NCBI GenBank assembly: GCA_943842245.1
Contig: CALTAJ010000002.1
Coordinates: forward strand, 1,017,596 to 1,081,595
Length of the DNA stretch: 64,000 bases
Direction: 5' to 3'
From: an uncultured Flavobacteriaceae bacterium
GTDB lineage: Bacteria; Bacteroidota; Bacteroidia; Flavobacteriales; Flavobacteriaceae
This document shows, one piece after another, positions 27,866 through 36,532 of this stretch. The translations under genes and the position numbers were made by a program. The notes beneath the pieces were generated by a model. That model saw only the letters and a list, made by a program, of their open reading frames with translations, ran no database searches and was not told where the DNA came from. Each line of letters opens with the position of its first letter. Position 1 is the stretch's first letter.

Positions 27866-28618
27866 ATGAAAAATAAAATTATTTTAATAACAGGTGCTAC
27901 AAGTGGGATAGGCCGTGCAGTAGCTAGTCGTTTTGCTAGTATGGGTTCTAAATTGATCTTGTGTGGGAGAAGAAAAGAAAAACTAAAAATTCTCGCTCAA
28001 GAATTAGGTGGAAGTCACCAACTACTCATCTTTGATGTGAGAGATAAAAAAGCTGTTTTTAAAGCTATTAATAGTCTTCCAGAGGATTATAAAAAAATTG
28101 AACTTTTGATAAATAATGCAGGAAATGCTCACGGAATGGATCCAGTTCAATCAGCAGATTTAGACGACTGGGATGCAATGATTGACGGCAATGTAAAGGG
28201 TTTGATGTATGTAACCAAAGCAGTGCTCCCATCAATGGTTAATTTAAGAAAAGGACAAATAATCAATCTGGGATCAATTGCAGCAAAGGAAGTCTATCCT
28301 AATGGAAGCGTATATTGTAGTAGTAAAGCTGCAGTTGATTTTTTTACAAGAGGTCTAAGAATTGATCTAAATCCAATTGGAATTCGTGTAGGGGCAATTC
28401 ACCCGGGATTGGTAGAAACTGAGTTTTCAGAGGTACGTTTTAAAGGTGATTTAGAAAGATCAGAAAAAGTTTACAAGGGTATGCAGGCATTAAGTGCTGA
28501 TGAAGTAGCAGATGCCATAATCTATATGGCACAAGTCCCAGAAAAAGTAAATATTGCAGATTTAGTTATACTTCCAACGCGTCAAGCTAATGCCTATGTA
28601 AACAATCGAATTAAGTAA
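27866..28618 (+). CDS. Short-chain dehydrogenase/reductase (YdfG-like)
   Basis: A 250-residue Rossmann-fold NAD(P)H oxidoreductase. Cofactor motif TGATSGIGRA (residues 8-17), NNAGNAHG, and the active site Ser (NLGSIAA) with Tyr-x-x-x-Lys in YCSSKAAV are all intact. The basic CGRRKEK after strand 2 favours NADPH. It resembles serine/3-hydroxy acid dehydrogenases of the YdfG type, which is a suggestion only. It is co-transcribed with the aldo/keto reductase and convergent with hflX. Confidence 0.9.
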   Translation: MKNKIILITGATSGIGRAVASRFASMGSKLILCGRRKEKLKILAQELGGSHQLLIFDVRDKKAVFKAINSLPEDYKKIELLINNAGNAHGMDPVQSADLDDWDAMIDGNVKGLMYVTKAVLPSMVNLRKGQIINLGSIAAKEVYPNGSVYCSSKAAVDFFTRGLRIDLNPIGIRVGAIHPGLVETEFSEVRFKGDLERSEKVYKGMQALSADEVADAIIYMAQVPEKVNIADLVILPTRQANAYVNNRIK

Positions 28619-28631
28619 TTTGACCAACATA

Positions 28632-29843
28632 CTACTCTTCTTCTAAAATTTCAGGATATAAGAAATTATTGTAGGGAAAACGAGTGACATGAATCTTTCT
28701 AATTTCATTATATACTCGATTTCGGAATTGTTTTATGTTTCTTTTATTCTTAGCAGAAATAAAAAGTGCTTGACCATTCATAGAACTCATCCAGGTTTGT
28801 TCCCATTCTTCAAGACTGTAATGTTTCTTTCCTCGTAATTCAACTAATTCTGCTTCATCCCAATATTTAGGTTTATAAGCATCTATTTTATTAAAAACCA
28901 TATAAGTGGGTTTGTCAAGACTTTTTATTTCTTTAAGAATTTGATTGACCGATTCTATGTGTTCTTCAAAATTTGGATGAGAAATATCGACCACATGAAT
29001 CAAAAGATCTGCTTCTTGGACCTCATCTAGAGTACTTTTAAAAGATTCTACTAATTGCGTAGGTAATTTTCGAATAAAACCTACAGTATCACTCAATAAA
29101 AAGGGTAGATTCCCGATCACTACTTTTCTTACAGTCGTGTCAAGAGTTGCAAAAAGTTTATTCTCTGCAAAAACCTCACTTTTAGCAATTACGTTCATTA
29201 AGGTTGATTTTCCCACATTGGTATAACCAACCAAAGCTACGCGAACTAAGGCACCTCGATTACCCCTTTGCGTTGCCATTTGTTTATCTATAGTAATTAA
29301 CTTCTTTTTAAGTAAAGATATTTTATCTCTTACAATCCTTCGGTCGGTTTCAATTTCAGTTTCACCAGGTCCTCGCATTCCAATCCCTCCTTTTTGTCGT
29401 TCCAAATGTGTCCATAACCCTTTTAAACGGGGAAGTAAATATTGGTATTGTGCTAACTCAACTTGAGTTCGAGCATAGCTGGTTTGAGCGCGTTGAGCAA
29501 AAATATCCAAGATAAGTCCTGTACGGTCAAGAACTTTTATTTTAAGAATCTTTTCAATATTAACTTGTTGTGCTGGAGATAATTCATCGTCAAAAATTAC
29601 AGAAGAAATATCATTAATTTTAACAAAGTCCATAACCTCAATCATTTTTCCAGAGCCAATAAATGTTTTAGGATTAGGTGGATCAATCTTTTGATTAAAT
29701 CGTTTGAGAACTTTACCTCCAGCAGTGTATGTCAAAAATTCCAATTCATCCATATACTCTTTTGATTGATTTTCATTCTGTCTACCGTTAATAATTCCAA
29801 CGGTTACTGCGTTTTCAAGTTTTAATGATTTTTCTTCAATCAT
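28632..29843 (-). CDS. hflX: GTPase HflX
   Basis: A 403-residue ribosome-associated GTPase that splits stalled ribosomes under stress. The HflX N-terminal domain (GKVLKRFNQKIDPPNPKTFIG is cut across here by its core KTFIGSGK) and the linker RGPGETEIETDRR are diagnostic. The G domain has GYTNVGKST (about 206-214), DTVGFIRKLP and NKID. It is followed by the lpxH-like gene's start region only on its upstream side: lpxH ends one base before hflX begins, so they share an mRNA. Confidence 0.95.
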   Translation of the reverse strand: MIEEKSLKLENAVTVGIINGRQNENQSKEYMDELEFLTYTAGGKVLKRFNQKIDPPNPKTFIGSGKMIEVMDFVKINDISSVIFDDELSPAQQVNIEKILKIKVLDRTGLILDIFAQRAQTSYARTQVELAQYQYLLPRLKGLWTHLERQKGGIGMRGPGETEIETDRRIVRDKISLLKKKLITIDKQMATQRGNRGALVRVALVGYTNVGKSTLMNVIAKSEVFAENKLFATLDTTVRKVVIGNLPFLLSDTVGFIRKLPTQLVESFKSTLDEVQEADLLIHVVDISHPNFEEHIESVNQILKEIKSLDKPTYMVFNKIDAYKPKYWDEAELVELRGKKHYSLEEWEQTWMSSMNGQALFISAKNKRNIKQFRNRVYNEIRKIHVTRFPYNNFLYPEILEEE

Positions 29844-29844
29844 A

Positions 29845-30612
29845 TCAATTGATTACCCATTTCTTGATTTCAAGACAGATTCCATCATAAGTTGCATAAG
29901 TATAATGTGAAATCCAATCTCCTAAATTGATGTATTGTGACTTATTATTTAAATTGATTTGCATTGGAATGTGTCGGTGTCCAAATATAAAATAATCACG
30001 GTGCTTTTCTTCTAGCTTCCGTTTGGCATATATTGCTAACCATTCATTTTCTTCGCCTAAGAAGACAGAGTTTTTATCTCCAGAGATAAGTTTATTTTTT
30101 AAAGAAAAATAATTTCCTAAACGCATTCCTATATCTGGGTGTAATGCCTGAAAAAGTCGCTTTGCTAAGGGATTTGAGAAGAGTTTTTTCATTCGTTTAA
30201 ATCCATTATCATTAGGCCCAAGACCATCTCCGTGTGCAATAAAAAAAGATTTTGAATTAAATATAAATTCTTTCGGCTTGTGGTAAACTAATATATTTAA
30301 TTCCGTTTCAAAGTAATCCTTCATCCATAAATCGTGATTACCAACAAAATAATGTATAGGAATTCCTCTATCAGCAATAGAAGCTAGTTTGCCTAAAATC
30401 CTTACAAATCCTTTGGGAACAACTGTTTTGTATTCAAACCAAAAATCGAATAAATCTCCTAATAAAAATAAAACTGCAGCATCTTTTTCAATATTATCAA
30501 GCCATTGAATAAAATAGCTTTCACGTTCCTTACTCAGAGATTTGGTTGGGGCTCCAAAGTGTTGATCAGATGCAAAATAAATTTTCTTATTCCCTGGAAT
30601 ATCCATAGACAA
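29845..30612 (-). CDS. lpxH: UDP-2,3-diacylglucosamine diphosphatase family metallophosphatase
   Basis: A 255-residue calcineurin-like phosphatase for an early step of lipid A synthesis, acting at the inner face of the membrane. Metal-binding motifs occur in order: ASDQHFGA (Asp and His; the common Asp-x-His), LGDLFDFW, VGNHDLWM, AHGDG and FGHRHIPM. Length and motif spacing suit LpxH. It follows the Cys/Met PLP enzyme after four bases and precedes hflX by one. Confidence 0.88.
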   Translation of the reverse strand: MSMDIPGNKKIYFASDQHFGAPTKSLSKERESYFIQWLDNIEKDAAVLFLLGDLFDFWFEYKTVVPKGFVRILGKLASIADRGIPIHYFVGNHDLWMKDYFETELNILVYHKPKEFIFNSKSFFIAHGDGLGPNDNGFKRMKKLFSNPLAKRLFQALHPDIGMRLGNYFSLKNKLISGDKNSVFLGEENEWLAIYAKRKLEEKHRDYFIFGHRHIPMQINLNNKSQYINLGDWISHYTYATYDGICLEIKKWVIN

Positions 30613-30616
30613 TAAA

Positions 30617-31768
30617 TTAACCTATAGCTTGTTCTAAGTCAGAAATCAAATCGCGAACATCTTCAATACCCACACTTAAGCGAATAAGTGCATCCACTAC
30701 TCCACTCTTTTCTCTGATTTCTTTTGGAATAGAAGCATGAGTCATACTAGCAGGATGTCCAGCTAAACTTTCTACACCACCTAATGATTCAGCAAGGGTA
30801 AAAAGCTCTAATCTTTCAACAATCTTTATAGCAGCTTTATAATCTGCACCTTTAGTAATAAAAGAAAGCATCCCTCCGTAGTCTTTCATCTGACCTTTTG
30901 CTATTATATGATTTGGATGGGACTTAAAACCTGGCCAGTAAACCTTTTCGATTTTGGGATGATTCTTTAAAAATTTTGCGATGACAGCTGTATTTTCACA
31001 ATGTCGTTGCATGCGGACGTGTAAAGTTTTAATTCCCCTTAGAGTTAAAAAACTATCCATTGGCCCGCAAATTGCTCCACTTGCGTTTTGGATAAACCCA
31101 ATTTTGTCTGCAATGCTTGAGCTATTTAGTACCAAGGCTCCCAAAACTACATCCGAATGACCAGCAAGATATTTAGTAGCAGAATGCATTACAATATCTG
31201 CACCCATAGTCAATGGTTGTTGTATATATGATGAAGCGAAAGTATTATCAACAGCTACTAAAATTCCTTTTCCTTTTACCAGTTTAACCACAGCTTGAAT
31301 ATCTATGATATTCATCATAGGATTTGTTGGGGTTTCAATCCAAATCAGTTTTGTTTTCTTATTAATACTGGAAGCTATAAGCTTAGTATTATGCATGGGA
31401 ACAAAGTGAAATTTTAATCCAAAATCTTCAAATATTTTTGTGAATATACGGTAAGAACCTCCATAAAGATCATCTGTAGAAATAATTTCATCTCCTGGTT
31501 TTAATAATTTTAAAACTGCATCCATTGCTGCAAGACCAGATCCAAATGCAAATCCGAAAGTCCCTTGTTCTATACTAGCTAATGATTTTTCTAGAGCTTG
31601 ACGTGTAGGATTATGAGTTCGACTATATTCGAATCCTTTATGTCCCCCTGGAGTAGATTGTGCATATGTAGAAGTTTGATAAATTGGAGGCATTACTGCA
31701 CCGTAAGCTTTATCAGGCTCTTGACCCCCATGAATGGTTGCACTATTAAAATGGAGTTTATCTTTCAT
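30617..31768 (-). CDS. Cys/Met metabolism PLP enzyme (cystathionine gamma-synthase type)
   Basis: A 383-residue fold-type I PLP enzyme. The PLP lysine is Lys199 in HSATKYLAGHSDV; YSRTHNPTR binds the phosphate of PLP from the neighbouring subunit, and GSGLAAMDA precedes strand 1. The C-terminal AESLGGVESLAGHPASMTH is the family signature. Cystathionine gamma-synthase and gamma-lyase cannot be told apart by these motifs; the biosynthetic role is slightly favoured. It is first in the metB-lpxH-hflX unit and divergent from the ArsC-like gene. Confidence 0.87.
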   Translation of the reverse strand: MKDKLHFNSATIHGGQEPDKAYGAVMPPIYQTSTYAQSTPGGHKGFEYSRTHNPTRQALEKSLASIEQGTFGFAFGSGLAAMDAVLKLLKPGDEIISTDDLYGGSYRIFTKIFEDFGLKFHFVPMHNTKLIASSINKKTKLIWIETPTNPMMNIIDIQAVVKLVKGKGILVAVDNTFASSYIQQPLTMGADIVMHSATKYLAGHSDVVLGALVLNSSSIADKIGFIQNASGAICGPMDSFLTLRGIKTLHVRMQRHCENTAVIAKFLKNHPKIEKVYWPGFKSHPNHIIAKGQMKDYGGMLSFITKGADYKAAIKIVERLELFTLAESLGGVESLAGHPASMTHASIPKEIREKSGVVDALIRLSVGIEDVRDLISDLEQAIG

Positions 31769-31826
31769 CCTATTAAAATTTTACAGTTGTAAAGGTATTT
31801 GATTTTAGATAAAACCCCTGATGTTC

Positions 31827-31845
31827 AATAAAAATGATTTTTATT
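31827..31845. promoter_or_regulatory. 19-base AT palindrome in the metB-type/ArsC-like divergent gap
   Basis: AATAAAAAT and ATTTTTATT are perfect inverted copies around one G, about midway between the two divergent starts. It could be an operator, but it is made only of A and T apart from the centre, so chance is a fair explanation. Confidence 0.25.
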
Positions 31846-31865
31846 TGCAATATTAAAATACTCTT

Positions 31866-32222
31866 ATGCGAATTTTTTATTATTTAAGCAACTGTGACAC
31901 CTGCAAAAGAATTGCAAAAGAACTTTCTATCGATAATTCTGTTACTCAAATTGACATTAAGAAAAATCCTATTACTAACTCTCAATTAGTAGAATTATAT
32001 CAAATTACCGGGAGTTATGAAGACTTAGTAAACAAAAGAGCTCAACTTTTCAAGCACAATAATTTAAAAAATCAAAATTTAAATGAAGAAGGTTATCGAG
32101 CCCTTTTGTTAGAACATTACACATTTTTAAAGCGCCCCGTTCTACTTTACGATAAAATCATTTTCGTAGGAAATTCAGCTAAAACAGTTTTGGCTGCTAA
32201 AACCTTTTTAGATGAAAAGTAG
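31866..32222 (+). CDS. ArsC/Spx family thiol protein
   Basis: A 118-residue thioredoxin-fold protein. The N-terminal Cys10-x-x-Cys13 in LSNCDTCKRI resembles Spx and YffB-type ArsC homologs rather than true arsenate reductases, which have a single Cys. The conserved KRPVLLYDKIIFVGNS contains the Arg-Pro pair of the family. No arsenic genes are near, so arsenate reduction is unlikely to be the main role. Its end overlaps the EamA gene by 11 bases. Confidence 0.82.
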   Translation: MRIFYYLSNCDTCKRIAKELSIDNSVTQIDIKKNPITNSQLVELYQITGSYEDLVNKRAQLFKHNNLKNQNLNEEGYRALLLEHYTFLKRPVLLYDKIIFVGNSAKTVLAAKTFLDEK

Positions 32223-33111
32223 AGCTTTAGCATTACTTGCTGCCTTTGGTGCAACAGCTATCTATGGCATGAATCATACTATAGCAAAAGTAGTTATGCC
32301 GCATTACATTGGCCCTTTTGGATTTATTATGCTCCGAGTTGTAGGTGCGTGTATTCTGTTTTGGTTAGTTAGTTTTTTCATACCCAAAGAAACAATAGAA
32401 CGAAAAGATTTTTTAAGAATCGCTTTTACTGCCCTATTTGGCATGTGTATAAATATGCTAATGTTTTTCAAAGGCCTTCAGCTTTCAACCCCTATTAATA
32501 GTGGTGTAATTGTAACTCTGACTCCCATAATTATTCTTATTCTATCTGCCTTCTTCTTAAAGGAGAAACTAACTCGATTTAAGTTTTTAGGAATAGTTCT
32601 TGGTTTTATAGGAGCTCTTTTACTAATTCTTTACGGTAGTTCTACTAAGGTAATAAATGCACCTGATATTTCTCTAGGAAATACGATGTTGCTCATAAAT
32701 GCAGTAAGTTTTGGAGCTTATCTAGTAATGGTTAAGCCACTAACTAAAAAATACAGTACGGTAACTTTAATGAAATGGATGTTTTTACTCGGAGTCATTT
32801 ATACCTTTCCATTCACCATCACTGAATTTATAGAAGTCTCTTGGAAAGCATTACCCTTTGAAGCTATTTGGCGAATTGGTTTTGTTATTGTAGGTACTAC
32901 TTTTTTGACCTATATGTTTAATGTTTTTGCTCTTAAAACTCTTCCCGCAACTACAATAGGAGCATTTACTTATCTTCAGCCTATAATCACGATATTTTAC
33001 GCAGTAATCACAGGTAACGACATCTTAGATGGTGTGAAAATTCTTGCTTGTCTATTAGTGTTTTTAGGAGTGTATTTGGTTTCAAAAAAGGGAAAAATTC
33101 CTCATAATTAA
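32212..33111 (+). CDS. EamA/DMT family transporter
   Basis: A 299-residue inner-membrane protein with about ten hydrophobic segments in two repeated EamA halves: the first has GMNHTIAKVVMPHYIGPFGFIMLR split here as YGMNHTIAK and PFGFIMLRV, the second starts at GNTMLLINAVSFGAYL. Proteins of this family export metabolites such as amino acids; the substrate cannot be told. The ATG lies inside the end of the ArsC-like gene, so translation is coupled. Confidence 0.88.
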   Translation: MKSRALALLAAFGATAIYGMNHTIAKVVMPHYIGPFGFIMLRVVGACILFWLVSFFIPKETIERKDFLRIAFTALFGMCINMLMFFKGLQLSTPINSGVIVTLTPIIILILSAFFLKEKLTRFKFLGIVLGFIGALLLILYGSSTKVINAPDISLGNTMLLINAVSFGAYLVMVKPLTKKYSTVTLMKWMFLLGVIYTFPFTITEFIEVSWKALPFEAIWRIGFVIVGTTFLTYMFNVFALKTLPATTIGAFTYLQPIITIFYAVITGNDILDGVKILACLLVFLGVYLVSKKGKIPHN

Positions 33112-33149
33112 AAATTTTTAACTAAAGGATTAGTTTTATAATTAAACCT

Positions 33150-33932
33150 ATGTCAAAAAAACGTTTTTACTATTTAATCAAGATCCAGTTTTTAGGTTAT
33201 CGTTTCCATGGATGGCAAAAGCAACCAAATCAAAAAACCGTTCATTTAATGATTGATAAGACTTTAAATTTTATTTTAGAAAATAAAATCTTCAAAACTC
33301 TTGGTTCAGGCAGAACGGATGCTAAGGTTTCTGCCAGCGAAGCTGCGATAGAACTTTTTATAGAAGAATCTCCTATTCAAAATCTTGACAATTTTTTGGA
33401 AGATTTTAATTTAAATTTACCACAAGATATTCGAGCACTTTCGATTCAAGAAGTTAACTCTTATTTTAATATCATTCAAGATGTCAAAGAAAAAGAGTAC
33501 CATTACGTTTTTGCATATGGATCGAAGTCACATCCCTTTTGCGCACCACTAATAACAACAATTAATGAACCCTTAAACATCAATCTCATGAAACAAGGTG
33601 CAAAATTATTTCAAGGAAAACATAATTTTAGAACCTATTGTTACAGGCCCAAAGAAGAAGGAAATTATGAAAGGGAGTTAAGCTGTTGCAAAATCATTGG
33701 AAATAATATCTATAAAGCTAATTTTTTTCCTAAAAAAAGTTATTTACTCAAAATCAATGGAAAAGGTTTTGGAAGACATCAAATTCGTTTGATGATGGGT
33801 GCTTTAATCAAGCTCGGTAAAGGAGAAATTGATCTAGATTATATTTCTAGAAGTCTTTTGATTAACAGTAGCAAAACAATGGATTATATTGCACCTGCAT
33901 CGGGTTTAATTTTACACAAAGTCATATTCTAA
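33150..33932 (+). CDS. TruA-like tRNA pseudouridine synthase, divergent form
   Basis: A 260-residue protein with the TruA fold: YHGW-like FHGWQKQPN near the N terminus, the catalytic Asp57 in GSGRTDAKVSA, and the RNA-binding GFGRHQIRLMMGAL. Canonical TruA has GRTDAGVHA; here Gly and His of that motif are Lys and Ser. The Asp is kept, so catalysis is possible, but the altered loop suggests another target site than positions 38-40. It could be a second TruA paralog, as I recall occurs in Flavobacteria. TAGTTTTA lies 11 bases before the ATG as a weak -7 candidate. Confidence 0.8.
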   Translation: MSKKRFYYLIKIQFLGYRFHGWQKQPNQKTVHLMIDKTLNFILENKIFKTLGSGRTDAKVSASEAAIELFIEESPIQNLDNFLEDFNLNLPQDIRALSIQEVNSYFNIIQDVKEKEYHYVFAYGSKSHPFCAPLITTINEPLNINLMKQGAKLFQGKHNFRTYCYRPKEEGNYERELSCCKIIGNNIYKANFFPKKSYLLKINGKGFGRHQIRLMMGALIKLGKGEIDLDYISRSLLINSSKTMDYIAPASGLILHKVIF

Positions 33933-33945
33933 AGTTTCTTAATTA

Positions 33946-35229
33946 CTAAAATCCTGTTTCAGAAAGCACAATTAATAAGGCCATCTGGATAGCTTTATAA
34001 CCTTCTTCATTAATCCACCATTCATCAAGTGAATGCACTTTGCCTCCTTTACCCCCACACCCAATAGTTACTGATGGTATACCTTTTGAAATTGGAATGT
34101 TTGAGTTAGTAGATCCTCTAATTAAAATAGGTTTCTCTCCAAAATAAGTTGCTGCTGAAATGGTCCTTTGTATTAAGGGTACAGAACTTGATAATTCTCC
34201 TGAAGGACGATTTCCTATTTTCTCAAGTTCTAAGGTTAAATTAGGACCTTGTCTTTTGATTTTATTTTGATTATCTAGAGCTTTTTGAATAGCTGATTTT
34301 AATAATATTTCCATTTCATCCAAACGATACGGTTCAACGGATCTAATATCAATTTGCATAGAAGACTCAAATGGAACAGAATTAATAGAAGTCCCTCCAG
34401 AAATTACTCCCACGTTATAACTTGTTTTCGGTCCTTCTAAAGTAAATTTATTTGCATTGATTACAAAATTACTTATAGCCTCCCCAAGAGCGTGGTGAGG
34501 ATTAGCTAATCCGAATGACCCCCAAGAATGCCCTCCAGGACCTTTGAATGTTACTCGATAACGATAAGAACCCAAGGCTTTATTGTATATGCGCCCAATG
34601 GATCCTCCATCTATGGCTATCCAACTATCAATTTTTGGTCCTCCATCTCTAAAAAGATGTTTTACTCCCCTAAGGTCACCTAAGCCTTCTTCTCCTACAG
34701 AACCAATAAAAAGTATATTTCCTTTTGGTTTAATTCCTGTAGTTTTCATAGTTTCTATAAGAGTTAATATCATAGATAAGCCTCTTGTATCATCTCCAAT
34801 ACCGGGTGCGAAAAGAGTATCGTTTTTGATATTTACTTTTACATCTGTACCATCAGGAAAAACAGTATCTAAGTGAGCATCTAATGCAATAGTCCGATTC
34901 CCTTTACTACCTTTAAATAAACCTAAAACATTTCCTTCACTATCAATCCATAATGAATCTACTCCTAACTCTTTAAAATGATTAGCAAAGGCAGCTGCAC
35001 GTTTTGATTCTTTAAAAGGGGGAGATGGAATCTCAGTTAGGGATATGTGACGTTTCATAGTCTTTGGCTCTAACTCTTTGATTTTAGCAAAAGCAGCTTT
35101 TATTTTTTTATTTTTTACCAAACGTTCTATTTCCACAGTATACTTTCTCTCTATTACTATGTCTTGTTGAGCAATAGAAATATTAGTAAAAAGAAAAATG
35201 ATTAAAAATATAATTTTCTTAAAATTCAT
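33946..35229 (-). CDS. Exported M20 family metallopeptidase
   Basis: A 427-residue zinc-dependent peptidase or deacylase with a signal peptide ending at SIAQ (about residue 21). Metal ligands occur in the M20 order: His in LDAHLDTVFP, bridging Asp in GIGDDTRG, the Glu-Glu pair in VGEEGLGD, and a final His in GKVHSLDEWW. The dimerisation domain is inserted between about 215 and 330. The nearest characterised relatives are tripeptidases (PepT-like). It is a single gene convergent with the TruA-like gene. Confidence 0.88.
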   Translation of the reverse strand: MNFKKIIFLIIFLFTNISIAQQDIVIERKYTVEIERLVKNKKIKAAFAKIKELEPKTMKRHISLTEIPSPPFKESKRAAAFANHFKELGVDSLWIDSEGNVLGLFKGSKGNRTIALDAHLDTVFPDGTDVKVNIKNDTLFAPGIGDDTRGLSMILTLIETMKTTGIKPKGNILFIGSVGEEGLGDLRGVKHLFRDGGPKIDSWIAIDGGSIGRIYNKALGSYRYRVTFKGPGGHSWGSFGLANPHHALGEAISNFVINANKFTLEGPKTSYNVGVISGGTSINSVPFESSMQIDIRSVEPYRLDEMEILLKSAIQKALDNQNKIKRQGPNLTLELEKIGNRPSGELSSSVPLIQRTISAATYFGEKPILIRGSTNSNIPISKGIPSVTIGCGGKGGKVHSLDEWWINEEGYKAIQMALLIVLSETGF

Positions 35230-35385
35230 AAAATATTATTTAGATAGATTTTTTGAAGGAAAGCCAAACGAATTTCAACCGTATTTTTTAAATAGTAAAT
35301 ATATATTTGAATCAAAAATCATTCCAGCAAATTTCAAATTCTTTTAAAAACACATAATCAGTTTTTTATAGAACTATTCTTTTAG

Positions 35386-35393
35386 TATTTTTG
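35386..35393 (+). promoter_or_regulatory. -7 box of the azurin gene
   Basis: TATTTTTG matches TAnnTTTG and lies 11 bases before the ATG at 35405, so the leader would be about six bases. A T-rich stretch at 35361-35367 replaces a clear -33 TTG. Confidence 0.4.
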
Positions 35394-35404
35394 TAAAAAA
35401 AATT

Positions 35405-35887
35405 ATGAAAAAAATATTTATTCTCTCGTTTATAGCCTTATCAATTGCTAGCTGTGGTGAAAATAGTGAGAAAAAGTCACAAACCTCAACTACTGAAAAA
35501 AAATCAGATGACAATCTTAGTACAGAAATAGTACTAAACTCCAACGATACCATGAAGTTTGACCAAAATATGCTATTAGTTGAAGGGGGTAAAACAATAA
35601 CTCTTACTCTAAATCACACAGGTAAATTTGGAAAAAGAGGTATGGGACACAATTTTGTTTTACTAAAAGCTGATGTTGATGTAAGTGATTTTGCTCAAAG
35701 GGCTGCTTCTGCAATGAAAACTGAATATATTCCTGAAGGAGATGAAATTATCGCTTACACTAAATTACTTGGCGGAGGAGACACTGACACAATTACATTT
35801 GAAGCTCCCAAAAAAGGTATCTACACTTTCATCTGTACATTTCCAGGCCATTGGCAATTAATGAAAGGAAAATTTATTGTCAAATAA
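35405..35887 (+). CDS. Azurin-like cupredoxin lipoprotein
   Basis: A 160-residue type 1 copper protein for electron transfer. The N terminus MKKIFILSFIALSIASC is a lipoprotein signal with the lipid-bearing Cys17, then a Ser/Lys/Glu linker to about residue 38. Copper ligands are His82 (GMGHNFVLL), Cys144, His149 and Met153 (FICTFPGHWQLMKG), the full azurin set. It is convergent with the GMC dehydrogenase pair 20 bases away; an electron-acceptor role for that enzyme is possible but inferred from position only. Confidence 0.92.
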   Translation: MKKIFILSFIALSIASCGENSEKKSQTSTTEKKSDDNLSTEIVLNSNDTMKFDQNMLLVEGGKTITLTLNHTGKFGKRGMGHNFVLLKADVDVSDFAQRAASAMKTEYIPEGDEIIAYTKLLGGGDTDTITFEAPKKGIYTFICTFPGHWQLMKGKFIVK

Positions 35888-35900
35888 AGATCTCTTGTTT

Positions 35901-35925
35901 AAAAATTTATAAGGCCCATGCCTTA
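35901..35925 (-). terminator. Terminator overlapping the stop of the GMC small subunit gene
   Basis: Read on the minus strand, TAAGGC (35925-35920) and GCCTTA (35915-35910) form a 6-bp stem around ATGG, and the stop codon plus AAATTTTT follow at once. The hairpin thus encodes the last residues KAWAL. Modest stem, good tail. Confidence 0.4.
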
Positions 35926-36521
35926 CCACCAGTTACTTCTTGAAGATTAACACAGCCTTTATAGTCTCCAGGAATTGGAGTATAGACTAACAAGTTTTTA
36001 GCTACATATTCATCAATTTTAAAAGACATTACGGTTATATCTCTTAATTTTTTTATAAAAATATATCCTATAGTATCTTGATCAATTGAAGCTTTATTTC
36101 CTAATTCAATTTGTTCTTCATAATCAGAAATTAAGTCATCATACTTGTCTTTGATTTTTTTGTCTACTTTCAAATATTTATCCAATAGTAACTCCAAATT
36201 TTTTGAATTTGAGTTTAAATGGATTTGTGAACATTTATCTAAACCTAGGAGGAAAATATTTTTAATTTCCTCAGGCCAAACCTCATCAATATATGAATCA
36301 ATAAATCTGTTTAAATTTAATTCAATAGCTCCAGGTGTTTCTGTTTTTGGAATTATTATATCCATTAATTTAGTTACAAAACTATATTGATCAATTGAAA
36401 AGGTCCTTAAATCAAGAGTTGAGTCTTGCTGACAACTCTGAAAAAGACTTATAAGTGAGGGGGTAAATGTAAAGGCACCTATTCCAGTTCCAATGTTTTT
36501 TAATACTTTTCTTCTATCCAT
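35907..36521 (-). CDS. Small (subunit 3) partner of the GMC sugar dehydrogenase, Tat signal
   Basis: A 204-residue protein of the gluconate 2-dehydrogenase subunit 3 family. The N terminus MDRRKVLKNIGTGIGAFTF carries a twin-arginine (RRxxLK) export motif followed by a hydrophobic stretch; a Cys after it (LFQSCQQD) could be lipidated. In this family the small subunit carries the signal and brings the folded FAD subunit through the Tat pore. The GMC gene lies 11 bases upstream and has no signal of its own. The typical C-terminal region GYIFIKKLRDITVMSF and PIPGDYKGC is present. Confidence 0.85.
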   Translation of the reverse strand: MDRRKVLKNIGTGIGAFTFTPSLISLFQSCQQDSTLDLRTFSIDQYSFVTKLMDIIIPKTETPGAIELNLNRFIDSYIDEVWPEEIKNIFLLGLDKCSQIHLNSNSKNLELLLDKYLKVDKKIKDKYDDLISDYEEQIELGNKASIDQDTIGYIFIKKLRDITVMSFKIDEYVAKNLLVYTPIPGDYKGCVNLQEVTGGKAWAL

Positions 36522-36532
36522 TTAAATTGATA

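Noticed and set aside
31866..32222. Arsenic resistance gene
   Set aside because: The protein has the Cys-x-x-Cys of Spx/YffB-like proteins, and no arsenic transporter or ArsR regulator is nearby.
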